A DNA stretch of 9,459 nt, taken from contig JBCCBN010000123.1 of NCBI GenBank assembly GCA_039034035.1, forward strand, positions 1 to 9,459. Reading direction: 5' to 3'. This document shows, one piece after another, positions 1-7,043 of this stretch. Each line of letters begins with the position of its first letter. Within the stretch, counting starts at the first letter, position 1. A program made the translations under genes and the position numbers. The stretch comes from UBA5336 sp039034035 (GTDB taxonomy: Bacteria > Pseudomonadota > Alphaproteobacteria > Caulobacterales > Hyphomonadaceae). The notes under the pieces were generated by a model, which saw only the letters and a program-made list of their open reading frames with translations, had not been told where the DNA came from and searched no databases.

Positions 1-24
1 CGAGCTTGTCGCTTTCCAAGGCAT
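1..24 (-). CDS. N-terminus of a divergent gene, possibly an IS481-type transposase (partial)
   Basis: Only eight codons are inside the window, reading M-P-W-K-A-T-S-S from an ATG at 24-22 on the minus strand. The start is supported by a strong purine-rich Shine-Dalgarno (AGGAGCAGGA, 41-32) ending 7 bases before the ATG. From family knowledge, many IS481-type DDE transposases begin with MPWK followed by a short variable stretch, so this is my best guess. Eight residues cannot prove it, and any other protein starting this way would look the same. If it is a transposase, the element's end should lie between this start and imuA; a candidate terminus is the TGT on the minus strand at 89-87. The gene is divergent from imuA and belongs to a different transcription unit. 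Confidence 0.4.
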
Positions 25-31
25 CGATTGA

Positions 32-41
32 TCCTGCTCCT
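32..41 (-). promoter_or_regulatory. Shine-Dalgarno of the divergent left-edge gene
   Basis: AGGAGCAGGA on the minus strand contains two overlapping anti-16S matches (AGGAG and AGGA). The nearer one is 7 bases from the ATG at 24-22. This is what makes an eight-codon fragment credible as a true gene start. Confidence 0.5.
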
Positions 42-94
42 GAATTGCAGCCCGTTTTGGTATTATGATTTGGCGCATAGGCGGCGGACATGGG

Positions 95-123
95 TTGACT
101 CTTCTGGCTTGGAACAAAATAAG
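95..123 (+). promoter_or_regulatory. Predicted sigma70-type promoter of imuA-imuB-dnaE2
   Basis: TTGACT at 95-100 matches the -35 consensus TTGACA in five of six bases. After a 17-base spacer, AATAAG at 118-123 matches the -10 consensus TATAAT in four of six. Transcription would then start around 129-131, at the imuA ATG itself, giving a leaderless or nearly leaderless message. The -10 lies wholly inside the LexA box at 112-126, so bound repressor would block RNA polymerase. The promoter is read by eye; the -10 is only a moderate match. Confidence 0.5.
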
Positions 124-126
124 AAC
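112..126 (+). promoter_or_regulatory. LexA (SOS) operator, alphaproteobacterial GAAC-N7-GAAC type
   Basis: The sequence GAACAAAATAAGAAC has two GAAC half-sites in direct repeat separated by exactly seven A/T bases. Its complement is GTTC-N7-GTTC, the LexA recognition motif established for alphaproteobacteria such as Rhodobacter and Caulobacter. I found no second perfect copy elsewhere in the window. It lies immediately before imuA, in the place expected for an SOS-controlled imuA-imuB-dnaE2 cassette, and overlaps the predicted -10. Cleavage of LexA after DNA damage should therefore switch on all three genes together. Confidence 0.85.
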
Positions 127-128
127 TC

Positions 129-869
129 ATGGAGTCTTCCTGCCTACCCTCTCTGGATGTTGTTCGCCTGCGCCCTAAGGCCGGGGCGCAGGATGCTGCT
201 TTTCCCCTGGGGTTGGGGGAGAGGGGGGTTCATGAGGTTTGTGAAACAGCGTTTGGGGACATGGCCGCGCTGACCGGGTTTGTCCTTGCTGCGAGTAAGC
301 AGCGAAGCGGGGCGGTGTTCTGGATAAGCCAGGCAAGGCTGAAGCGCGATCATGGTTGTCTTCTCCAGGCGGGGCTCGGCGCGCTGAAAACGCCGCTGCC
401 AATCGTGTTGCAGGCACAGCCTCGCAAGCTGAACGACGCGCTTTGGATGGTTGAAGAAGCGATCCAGTCAAAAGCCGTAGGCCTGGTGATCGCGGAGATT
501 GAAGACGCGGACTTTACCGCGAGCCGCCGGCTGAGCCTGGCAGCCAGTCGTCATGGTGTCCCGGTCATTCTGCTCATGCCCTATTCGCGGCAAGGCGCGA
601 CAGCGGCAGCCGCGCGCTGGCGTGTCAGCCCGCGTCCATCTTCGCCCAATCCCTATGATCCGCGCGCGCCAGGTCATGCCCGTTGGCATGCCGTGCTGGA
701 GCGCTCCCGCCAGGCCCCGCACATGGTGGGCCGAAGCTTCACCCTCGAGTTGAACGATGAAACGCTATCTCTCACTCTGGTTCCCCGATTGGCCCCTCAC
801 GCGCCTGCGCCGCGCCAGGCTGGCCGCGAAGACCGGGTCTCCGCACCGCCCATCCGAAGGGTCGGATAG
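129..869 (+). CDS. imuA: ImuA, RecA/SulA-like accessory protein of the SOS mutasome
   Basis: This 246-residue protein is the ImuA member of the imuA-imuB-dnaE2 cassette. The family has a RecA-like fold and is needed with ImuB for DnaE2-dependent damage-induced mutagenesis. Visible family features are the FPLG...GVHEV segment at residues 25-37, a following hydrophobic helix (ALTGFVLAAS, 47-56), the strand VFWIS (63-67), and the later RWRVSPRPSSPNPYDPRAPG region. No Walker A P-loop is seen, so ATP binding by a classical loop is unlikely. The ATG at 129 is chosen because no later ATG or GTG codon precedes the conserved GVHEV block. It lacks a Shine-Dalgarno and sits two bases after the LexA box, which suggests leaderless translation. 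Residues 210-246 are encoded in the overlap with imuB and form a proline/arginine-rich tail that is probably poorly conserved. The N-terminus looks shorter than in many ImuA proteins. Confidence 0.85.
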   Translation: MESSCLPSLDVVRLRPKAGAQDAAFPLGLGERGVHEVCETAFGDMAALTGFVLAASKQRSGAVFWISQARLKRDHGCLLQAGLGALKTPLPIVLQAQPRKLNDALWMVEEAIQSKAVGLVIAEIEDADFTASRRLSLAASRHGVPVILLMPYSRQGATAAAARWRVSPRPSSPNPYDPRAPGHARWHAVLERSRQAPHMVGRSFTLELNDETLSLTLVPRLAPHAPAPRQAGREDRVSAPPIRRVG

Positions 870-2478
870 GCGGCTCCCGCCCTTCGTATTAATCGAGAGC
901 GATGCGCATGGCCTGCGTATCGCTGCTGCGAGCCCATCTGCGCGCCAATTGGGGATCATTGCCGGGCTCGCCTTTACAGATGCCAAGGCGCGGGCGCCGC
1001 ACCTTGTCCACGAAGATATTGATCGCCACGCTGACGCCGAGGCACTGCGGTCGCTGGCCAATTGGATGATCCGGTTCACCCCGCTTGTCTCGATCGATGG
1101 CACCGATGGCTTGATGCTCGAAACAACAGGCTGTGCCCACCTCCATGGTGGAGAAGCGGGTTTGGTGAAACAGGTCAACGCCGTGCTGAGCCGGGAAGGG
1201 TTTCCGCACCAGGCCGGTTTGGCCAGCACACCGGTTGCTGCCGCAGCCTTGGCCCATGCCGCCGCTTCTGGGACCGTCCTGGATGCCGGCCGTGAACGGG
1301 AAGGCCTTGCGGATTTGCCTGTCAGGGCACTGCGCCTGTCAGAGGAGGCGGAAACCCTGTTGCGCCGGTTCGGTCTCACCCGGATTGGTCAACTCTACGG
1401 AGTTGACCGCAAGGCTTTGGCGCGGCGATTCCAATCACGGGCTGAAGCTGATGCGGTTTTGCTGCGCCTCGACAGGGCCCTGGGTCTGCGCCATGACCCG
1501 ATCACACCGCTCCGCCCGGCGCCAAGCAAGACGGCCCGCCTCGCTTGCCCTGACCCCCTGATCTCAGCGGACGCCATTGCATTAGGATTGGAGCAGTTGA
1601 CGCAAACGCTTTGCGCCGACCTTGAGGGTTTTGGGCAGGGCGCACGGGGGTTTACGCTACACGCATTTCGCTCCGATGGGTCGTCTGCCTCTGTCGAGAT
1701 TTCGGCGGCCCGGCCCGTGCGCACATCGAAACACATTTTACGCCTGTTCGCCGAGAAACTCGATCGGATTGACCCGGGCTTTGGCATTGACCTCTTGCTG
1801 CTGGAAGCTCGGCGGACCGGGCCGATGGACACAAGCGCTGCGGCCTTATCGGGAGATCTTGCCGCGAACGATACCGATATTGCGGCATTGGCCGCGCTCA
1901 GCGACCGGATTTGCGCGAAGCTTGGTGAGGGAAGTGTCACGGTCACGACCCCCTTTGAGAGTTACTTGCCAGAGCGTGCTGAGCGCCGGGATGTATTCAG
2001 GGGTGAACTGCCAGCGCCCCCTGTCAGCAAGGTCGTCATCGGCCCACGGCCAATTCGATTGCTCCAGAGACCTGAACGCGTAGAGGCCCTGGCTGAAGTG
2101 CCTGATGGCCCGCCCAGGCGATTTATCTGGCGCCGGATCACGCGCAAGGTTGTCCGCGCAGATGGCCCAGAGCGGATCAGCCCCGAATGGTGGACGTATA
2201 CGGCCCCGCTCACGGCTGCGCCCAGTCCCGAGGGTGCCTCGCGTAAATGGTTGACGCCAAAACTCGATCCGCGGGCTGATGCCGGCTTGATCAGGGAAAC
2301 GCGCAAGGCCCTGGAAGTCGAAGACACCGGAGAAGGGGTCACGCACCGCCCCCGCGCCCGCGATTATTACCGCCTCGAGGATGAAGCAGGCCGGCGGTAC
2401 TGGCTCTTTCGCGAAGGCCTTTATGGGGATGGCCGTGGCGGCCCGCCAAGCTGGTACATGCATGGGTTTTTCGCATGA
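757..2478 (+). CDS. imuB: ImuB, catalytically inactive Y-family polymerase-like mutasome scaffold
   Basis: This 573-residue protein is ImuB, which in characterised systems links DnaE2 to the beta clamp and ImuA without polymerising DNA. The start MKRYLSLWFPDWP is typical of the family. The palm region contains VSIDGTDGLMLE (111-122), which aligns with the SIDEAYLD motif of DinB: Asp114 is kept but the catalytic Glu is Gly115. The N-terminal catalytic Asp of DinB (VDMD) has no clear counterpart. Finger/thumb segments follow (RRFGLTRIGQLYGVD, LLRLDRALG), then a little-finger-like domain. A C-terminal DUF6504-type domain starts near residue 429 (GPRPIRLLQRPE) and ends GGPPSWYMHGFFA. The gene starts inside imuA without a clear Shine-Dalgarno, so its translation is probably coupled to imuA. 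Its stop overlaps the dnaE2 start (ATGA). Confidence 0.93.
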   Translation: MKRYLSLWFPDWPLTRLRRARLAAKTGSPHRPSEGSDRRLPPFVLIESDAHGLRIAAASPSARQLGIIAGLAFTDAKARAPHLVHEDIDRHADAEALRSLANWMIRFTPLVSIDGTDGLMLETTGCAHLHGGEAGLVKQVNAVLSREGFPHQAGLASTPVAAAALAHAAASGTVLDAGREREGLADLPVRALRLSEEAETLLRRFGLTRIGQLYGVDRKALARRFQSRAEADAVLLRLDRALGLRHDPITPLRPAPSKTARLACPDPLISADAIALGLEQLTQTLCADLEGFGQGARGFTLHAFRSDGSSASVEISAARPVRTSKHILRLFAEKLDRIDPGFGIDLLLLEARRTGPMDTSAAALSGDLAANDTDIAALAALSDRICAKLGEGSVTVTTPFESYLPERAERRDVFRGELPAPPVSKVVIGPRPIRLLQRPERVEALAEVPDGPPRRFIWRRITRKVVRADGPERISPEWWTYTAPLTAAPSPEGASRKWLTPKLDPRADAGLIRETRKALEVEDTGEGVTHRPRARDYYRLEDEAGRRYWLFREGLYGDGRGGPPSWYMHGFFA

Positions 2479-5400
2479 CAGGCTATGCCGAACTTGCCGT
2501 CACGACCAATTTCTCGTTCCTGCAGGGCGCTTCGCACGCCGAAGAATTGGTGCGGCAAGCCTCAGCGCTGGGGCTCTCTGCAATAGGGATTGCCGATCGG
2601 AACACATTGGCCGGCGTCGTGCGGGCGCATATCGCAGCCAAGGCGGTCGGCCTGCGGCTCCTGGTGGGCGCGCGCCTTGTCCCGAGCGATGGACCTGAAC
2701 TGATTTGTTATCCGACAGATCGGGCTGCCTATGGCCGTCTGTCGCGCTTGTTGTCAGCCGGAAAGTTACGCGCTGAGAAAGGCGATTGCCTGATCAGTGT
2801 TGAAGACATTGCCGCTCATGCCGAGGGGCAGATCTTTATCGTCATGCCTCCGCACTCCCTGAGCGATGCGTTCCAGGCGACCCTGGAGCATCTGGGGCGG
2901 CTTTGGTCAGGACATCTCTATCTCGCAGCCAGCTACGGATATCAGGGCCGCAATCGCGAACGGCTTGGCCGGTTATCCGAGCTGAGCGCGAAGACCGGCA
3001 TGCCGATGATCGCGGTCAATGATGTCCTCTACCACGCGCCCGAACGCCGGCCCTTGCAGGATGTGCTGACCTGCATCCGCGAACATTGTACCATTCAGCA
3101 AGCGGGCTTTCGCCTGGAAGCCAATGCCGAGCGTCATCTCAAGGCGCCTGAAGAAATAGCACGCTTGTTTGCCGGTTTCGAAGCGGCTCTGCAGCGAACC
3201 CAGGATGTGGTCAACCGCTGCACTTTCTCACTGGATGCGCTTGCCTATGAGTATCCAGACGAGCCCGTTCCGCCGGGGAAGACGCCGCAAGAGCAGTTGG
3301 AGCACCTGGCTTGGAAAGGCGCAGGCTGGCGCTATCCAGATGGCGTTCCTGACAAGGTGAAGGCCGCGATCAAGAAAGAACTGAGCCTGATCGACGCGCT
3401 GAACTATGCGCCATACTTCCTGACTGTGAATGATATCGTCGCCTGGGCGCGCGAGCGGGGCATACTCTGCCAGGGCAGGGGGTCCGCTGCGAATTCTGCC
3501 GTTTGCTATTGTCTCGGCGTAACCAGCGTTGATCCGGCCACGACGAGCTTGTTGTTTGAGCGCTTCCTCTCCAAGGAGCGCCGCGAGCCACCTGATATTG
3601 ACGTCGATTTCGAGCATGAGCGGCGTGAGGAAGTCATACAGTATGTTTATGAGCGCTATGGCCGTCATCGCGCCGCCCTGACAGCCACGGTGATCTCCTA
3701 TCGGCCGCGATCGGCCATTCGCGAAGTATGCAAGGCGCTTGGGCTTTCGGTGGACGTCTCGTCGGCAATCACGGGAACGGTCTGGGGCTCATATGGCAAG
3801 ACGATCCCCGACAAGCAGATCCGCGAGGCCGGCCTCGATCCGGCCAACCCAACGCTTCGCCGAGCCATGGTGCTGACCCGGCAACTGATCGGCTTTCCCC
3901 GTCATCTGTCGCAGCACGTTGGCGGGTTCGTTCTGACCCGCGGTCCGCTGGTCGAAACGGTCCCGATTGGCAATGCCGCCATGGAAGACCGCACCTTCAT
4001 TGAGTGGGATAAGGATGACATCAATGCCCTCGGCATTCTGAAGGTCGACGTCCTGGCCTTGGGCATGCTGACCTGCATTCGCAAGGCGTTTGACCTGCTC
4101 AAATTGCACAAGGGGATCGAGCATGATCTCGCCTCGATTCCCGCCGATGACACGCCGACTTATGACATGATCTGCCGCGCCGAAACGCTGGGGGTTTTCC
4201 AGATCGAAAGCCGGGCGCAAATGAGCATGTTGCCCCGTCTCAGGCCGCGAAAATTCTATGACCTGGTAATCGAGGTTGCGATTGTGCGTCCCGGCCCGAT
4301 CCAGGGTGATATGGTCCATCCCTATTTGCGGCGCCGGAAAGGGATCGAAACGGTCAACTATCCAAGCCCCGCAAAGGAGCATGGCCCGCCAGACGAGCTG
4401 GAACGTATCCTGAAGCGCACATTGGGGGTTCCGCTGTTTCAGGAACAGGCGATGCAGATATCCATCGATGCCGCCAAATTCACGCCGGACGAGGCAAATG
4501 GCCTTCGCCGGGCCATGGCAACCTTTCGCAAGGTCGGCACAATCCAGAACTATGAGGAAATGATGGTCAGCCGCATGGTTGCCCGCGGCTATGACCCGGT
4601 GTTTGCCCAGCGTTGTTTCGACCAGGTCAAGGGCTTCGGTGAGTATGGCTTTCCTGAAAGCCATGCCGCGAGTTTCGCGCTTCTGGTCTATGTCTCCTGC
4701 TGGCTCAAATGCCATCATCCGGAAGTGTTCTGCGCGGCGCTGTTGAATGCCCAGCCCATGGGGTTCTACGCGCCCGCACAGATTGTTGGCGATGCGCGGG
4801 ACAATGGTGTCGAAATCCGACCGGTCGATGTGAACCTTTCGGACTGGGACAATATCCTGGAACCTGTCGAGGGTGGGGTCAACGCGGTCCGCCTCGGGTT
4901 TCGTCAAGTCGATGGCCTCCGCGAAGATGAGATGGAGGCGCTGATAGAGGCCCGGGGCGCGGGGTATGATCACCCGGCTGATATTCGCCGCCGCGCCGGG
5001 ATCAGTCGCCGCGCGGTTGAGACCTTGGCCACGGCTGACGCTTTCGGGGCGATGGAACTGGACCGCCGCGAGGCGCTGTGGGCCGCTCGCGGGGAGGCGC
5101 CCGGCAAGACGCTTCCGCTCTTTGTGGCCGCCGATATTGCCGAGCAGGGCCGGGAAACAGGGGTTGCTTTACCGCAAATGCCAGCTTCAGAGCACGTCAT
5201 TCAGGATTACCAGACAACCCGGCTCTCTCTGAAAGACCATCCACTCACTTTCTTGCGTGAGCGCTACAAAGGCTATGGCTTGATAACTACGCGCGATGCT
5301 GTAGCAGCGCGCAGTGGTTCGCGCGTGCGCACCGCGGGCATTGTTCTGGTGCGCCAGCGGCCTGGCTCTGCAAGCGGTGTCTTCTTCGTGACGCTGGAAG

Positions 5401-5729
5401 ATGAGACGGGCATCGCCAATCTTGTTGTCTGGCCCCGGGTTGGGGAGACCTATCGCCCCATCTTGATGGGCGCACGGATCATGGTGGTGCACGGACGCGT
5501 CCAGACCGCTGACAATGTGACCCATATCATCGCCGAGCAGCTGATCGACCGGACCGACGATCTCCATCTCCTCACCGAGGAAGCGCAAGGCGATCCGCTA
5601 AAGAACGTGATTGCACACGCCGACGAAGTTCTCCGCCCGATTCCAGATCGCAGAGGACCGGCCAAGAGATCGAGCGGCGGTCATCCCCGAAACGCGAGGA
5701 TCATCCCCAACAGTCGGGATTTTCACTGA
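2475..5729 (+). CDS. dnaE2: DnaE2 (ImuC), error-prone C-family DNA polymerase III alpha-like subunit
   Basis: This 1084-residue protein is the SOS-inducible translesion polymerase of the cassette. A PHP domain opens the protein; its first motif reads TTNFSFLQGASH (10-21) instead of the His-containing motif of active PHP domains, so proofreading is unlikely. The polymerase core has QGRGSAANSAV, then PDIDVDF (373-379) with catalytic Asp376 and Asp378, and KVDVLALGML with the third catalytic Asp at 525. It continues with TLGVFQIESRAQMSMLPRL, RPGPIQGDMVHPYLRRR, LFQEQAMQI and GFPESHAASFALLVY. A helix-hairpin-helix region (LGFRQVDGL), an OB-fold (GVFFVTLEDETGIANLVVWPR) and the family ending HPRNARIIPNSRDFH complete it. 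All catalytic residues are present and the length is normal. The ATGA overlap with imuB and absence of a Shine-Dalgarno indicate coupled translation. It would supply mutagenic bypass synthesis together with ImuA and ImuB. Confidence 0.96.
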   Translation: MTGYAELAVTTNFSFLQGASHAEELVRQASALGLSAIGIADRNTLAGVVRAHIAAKAVGLRLLVGARLVPSDGPELICYPTDRAAYGRLSRLLSAGKLRAEKGDCLISVEDIAAHAEGQIFIVMPPHSLSDAFQATLEHLGRLWSGHLYLAASYGYQGRNRERLGRLSELSAKTGMPMIAVNDVLYHAPERRPLQDVLTCIREHCTIQQAGFRLEANAERHLKAPEEIARLFAGFEAALQRTQDVVNRCTFSLDALAYEYPDEPVPPGKTPQEQLEHLAWKGAGWRYPDGVPDKVKAAIKKELSLIDALNYAPYFLTVNDIVAWARERGILCQGRGSAANSAVCYCLGVTSVDPATTSLLFERFLSKERREPPDIDVDFEHERREEVIQYVYERYGRHRAALTATVISYRPRSAIREVCKALGLSVDVSSAITGTVWGSYGKTIPDKQIREAGLDPANPTLRRAMVLTRQLIGFPRHLSQHVGGFVLTRGPLVETVPIGNAAMEDRTFIEWDKDDINALGILKVDVLALGMLTCIRKAFDLLKLHKGIEHDLASIPADDTPTYDMICRAETLGVFQIESRAQMSMLPRLRPRKFYDLVIEVAIVRPGPIQGDMVHPYLRRRKGIETVNYPSPAKEHGPPDELERILKRTLGVPLFQEQAMQISIDAAKFTPDEANGLRRAMATFRKVGTIQNYEEMMVSRMVARGYDPVFAQRCFDQVKGFGEYGFPESHAASFALLVYVSCWLKCHHPEVFCAALLNAQPMGFYAPAQIVGDARDNGVEIRPVDVNLSDWDNILEPVEGGVNAVRLGFRQVDGLREDEMEALIEARGAGYDHPADIRRRAGISRRAVETLATADAFGAMELDRREALWAARGEAPGKTLPLFVAADIAEQGRETGVALPQMPASEHVIQDYQTTRLSLKDHPLTFLRERYKGYGLITTRDAVAARSGSRVRTAGIVLVRQRPGSASGVFFVTLEDETGIANLVVWPRVGETYRPILMGARIMVVHGRVQTADNVTHIIAEQLIDRTDDLHLLTEEAQGDPLKNVIAHADEVLRPIPDRRGPAKRSSGGHPRNARIIPNSRDFH
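5703..5723 (+). terminator. Weak candidate terminator at the end of dnaE2
   Basis: ATCCC (5703-5707) can pair with GGGAT (5716-5720) across an 8-base loop, and the stem is followed by TTT. It lies inside the last codons of dnaE2, before the TGA at 5727-5729. Five base pairs and a very short T-run make this a poor intrinsic terminator, so it is a suggestion only. Confidence 0.2.
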
Positions 5730-5792
5730 GGCGCTTCTATCCATACCTCGGGGCGCTTAAGGCGTCATAGCGGCCGGTTGCTCCGACAGGAC
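5730..5792. other. Convergent intergenic gap between dnaE2 and the ABC operon
   Basis: These 63 bases separate the dnaE2 stop from the stop of the last ABC permease gene, so both operons end here. A small stem can form on the plus strand (GGCGC 5752-5756 with GCGTC 5762-5766, one G-T pair, loop TTAAG), but no T-run follows on either strand. No gene is seen. Termination here may be Rho-dependent or read through. Confidence 0.6.
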
Positions 5793-7043
5793 TTATCCGG
5801 CAGGCGCTTCAAAATCGGGGCGGGGCGCGAGGGCGGCGTCTGTGAAGGGCTCTTCCGGGAACATGTTCGGATAGTAATAGGCGCGAAGCTCGGCATGGAA
5901 GGCGCGCACACGATCCTCATAGGCGGAGACCGCTTGAACGTCGGTATTGGCGAAGCTCTGAAGTGCCCGCTCGAGTTTGGCCGGCGGCGACAGCCACGAT
6001 AGAGCGGCCGCCAACTGGTCGCGGGTCTCGCGGCCCTCGCGATAGGCGATGGACAGGGGTTCGACCGTTTGGTCACCAACCTGTTGGAAGGCGTAATACC
6101 ACTTCCACTCGAACGTCCCCTCAATCTCTCCATAGGGAGCCCAGGCCGGATGACGCTCCAGGAAGGGGTCCATCGTGGCAGACACGGGCAAGTCCCAGGC
6201 ATCATTCACTGCTTCGCGCTGGGTCAGCATGATGTCGCCGCCACGGGGGACCGGTACGGCCGCGTCCACGCCAGCATTGATGGCAGCAGGTGTGACGACC
6301 GCAATAGCGAGCCAGAGCCCGAAAAGCGCTGTCAGGTTAACCGGCGCGGTCCAGTTTCGCCCATTGATCCAGGCGGCAACAAACCACCAGACAATGAGAT
6401 GGAGCACGACCGCACCGCTCGCCAGAGCCATGACACCGGTCGACGCGCCGCTCATCGCGCTTCCGGCCCAGAGCGGGATCAGCAATGCCAAGGCGAGTGC
6501 GCCCACCCGCCAGCCGGCTCGCGAAAACCAGAGACCTGTGCCGTTTGCCGACGTCGCGCTCAAAAGCTCGAACCGGCCATTCGCCCGCTCACTCGCCCGT
6601 ATATCGTGGAGCAGGAGGATGAGTAGCAAGGGCGAGATCATCGCCGCCACGAAGGCGAAATCGAACCGACCGATGAGCGCAAAGTCCGGGTTCGCTGCGT
6701 CGGTCTCGTAGATCTGCCCCTCAAGAGCGAGCATACGAACGCGGTGCTTCCAGGGCGCGGCGTCCCGCTGTCCCAGGGCGGCGAACGCGAAGTCCGAGGG
6801 CGGGTCATATGTCAGGTGGAACGTGTAGTAGGCTGCGCTTCCCCAATCCCGGTACTCTTCGATCGCTACTGTACGCTCGACCTGATCGGCGACCTTTAAG
6901 CGCTCAATCGTCGCGCGCTGCGCAGACACCTCATTCAGCCCGAACAGAACAGCGAGGCTGGCGGCAAGGAACGCGATCGCAATCCAGACTTTCGCAGCCC
7001 GGTCGCGCCACAGGAACCAAAGCTCTCGTCTCAGCGCGCTCAT
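5793..7043 (-). CDS. DUF3526-type ABC-2 permease subunit (second membrane subunit)
   Basis: This 416-residue integral membrane protein is the distal gene of the minus-strand operon. I place the start at the ATG 7043-7041 (MSALRRELWFLWRDR) rather than further upstream, because it overlaps the previous stop as ATGA and has GAGG (7055-7052) 8 bases before it. A cytoplasmic N-terminus is followed by a first transmembrane helix near 18-36. A large extracytoplasmic segment runs to about 126, and more helices lie near 129-147, 178-197, 203-225 and 233-252. The C-terminal part (LSWLSPPAKLERAL... RVRAFHAELRAYYYPNMF) matches what I know of DUF3526 proteins; the segment NPDFALIGRFDFAF before helix 2 also fits. 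These proteins occur as paired permeases with an ABC ATPase. No substrate can be assigned; direction is inferred to be export-like from the ABC-2 architecture. Confidence 0.82.
   Translation of the reverse strand: MSALRRELWFLWRDRAAKVWIAIAFLAASLAVLFGLNEVSAQRATIERLKVADQVERTVAIEEYRDWGSAAYYTFHLTYDPPSDFAFAALGQRDAAPWKHRVRMLALEGQIYETDAANPDFALIGRFDFAFVAAMISPLLLILLLHDIRASERANGRFELLSATSANGTGLWFSRAGWRVGALALALLIPLWAGSAMSGASTGVMALASGAVVLHLIVWWFVAAWINGRNWTAPVNLTALFGLWLAIAVVTPAAINAGVDAAVPVPRGGDIMLTQREAVNDAWDLPVSATMDPFLERHPAWAPYGEIEGTFEWKWYYAFQQVGDQTVEPLSIAYREGRETRDQLAAALSWLSPPAKLERALQSFANTDVQAVSAYEDRVRAFHAELRAYYYPNMFPEEPFTDAALAPRPDFEAPAG

Noticed and set aside
61..66. TATTAT as an alternative -10 for imuA
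   Set aside because: Five of six bases match, but no acceptable -35 was found at 15-18 bases, while TTGACT-17-AATAAG fits the LexA box position better.
28..273. An 81-codon plus-strand open frame crossing the imuA promoter
   Set aside because: It runs through the LexA box and overlaps imuA in another frame, has no family resemblance and no Shine-Dalgarno; it is a chance frame.
3926..3935. Adjacent GTTC half-sites inside dnaE2 as a second LexA site
   Set aside because: The two GTTC copies are contiguous and not separated by seven bases, and they lie deep in coding sequence.
3789..4973. A 394-codon minus-strand open frame inside dnaE2
   Set aside because: It is antisense to the conserved catalytic core of dnaE2, where long shadow frames are expected in GC-rich coding sequence; no recognisable motifs.
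5730..5809. Three copies of GGCGCTT (5730, 5752, 5803)
   Set aside because: Seven-base matches with unequal spacing, one inside a coding region; not distinguishable from chance in GC-rich DNA.
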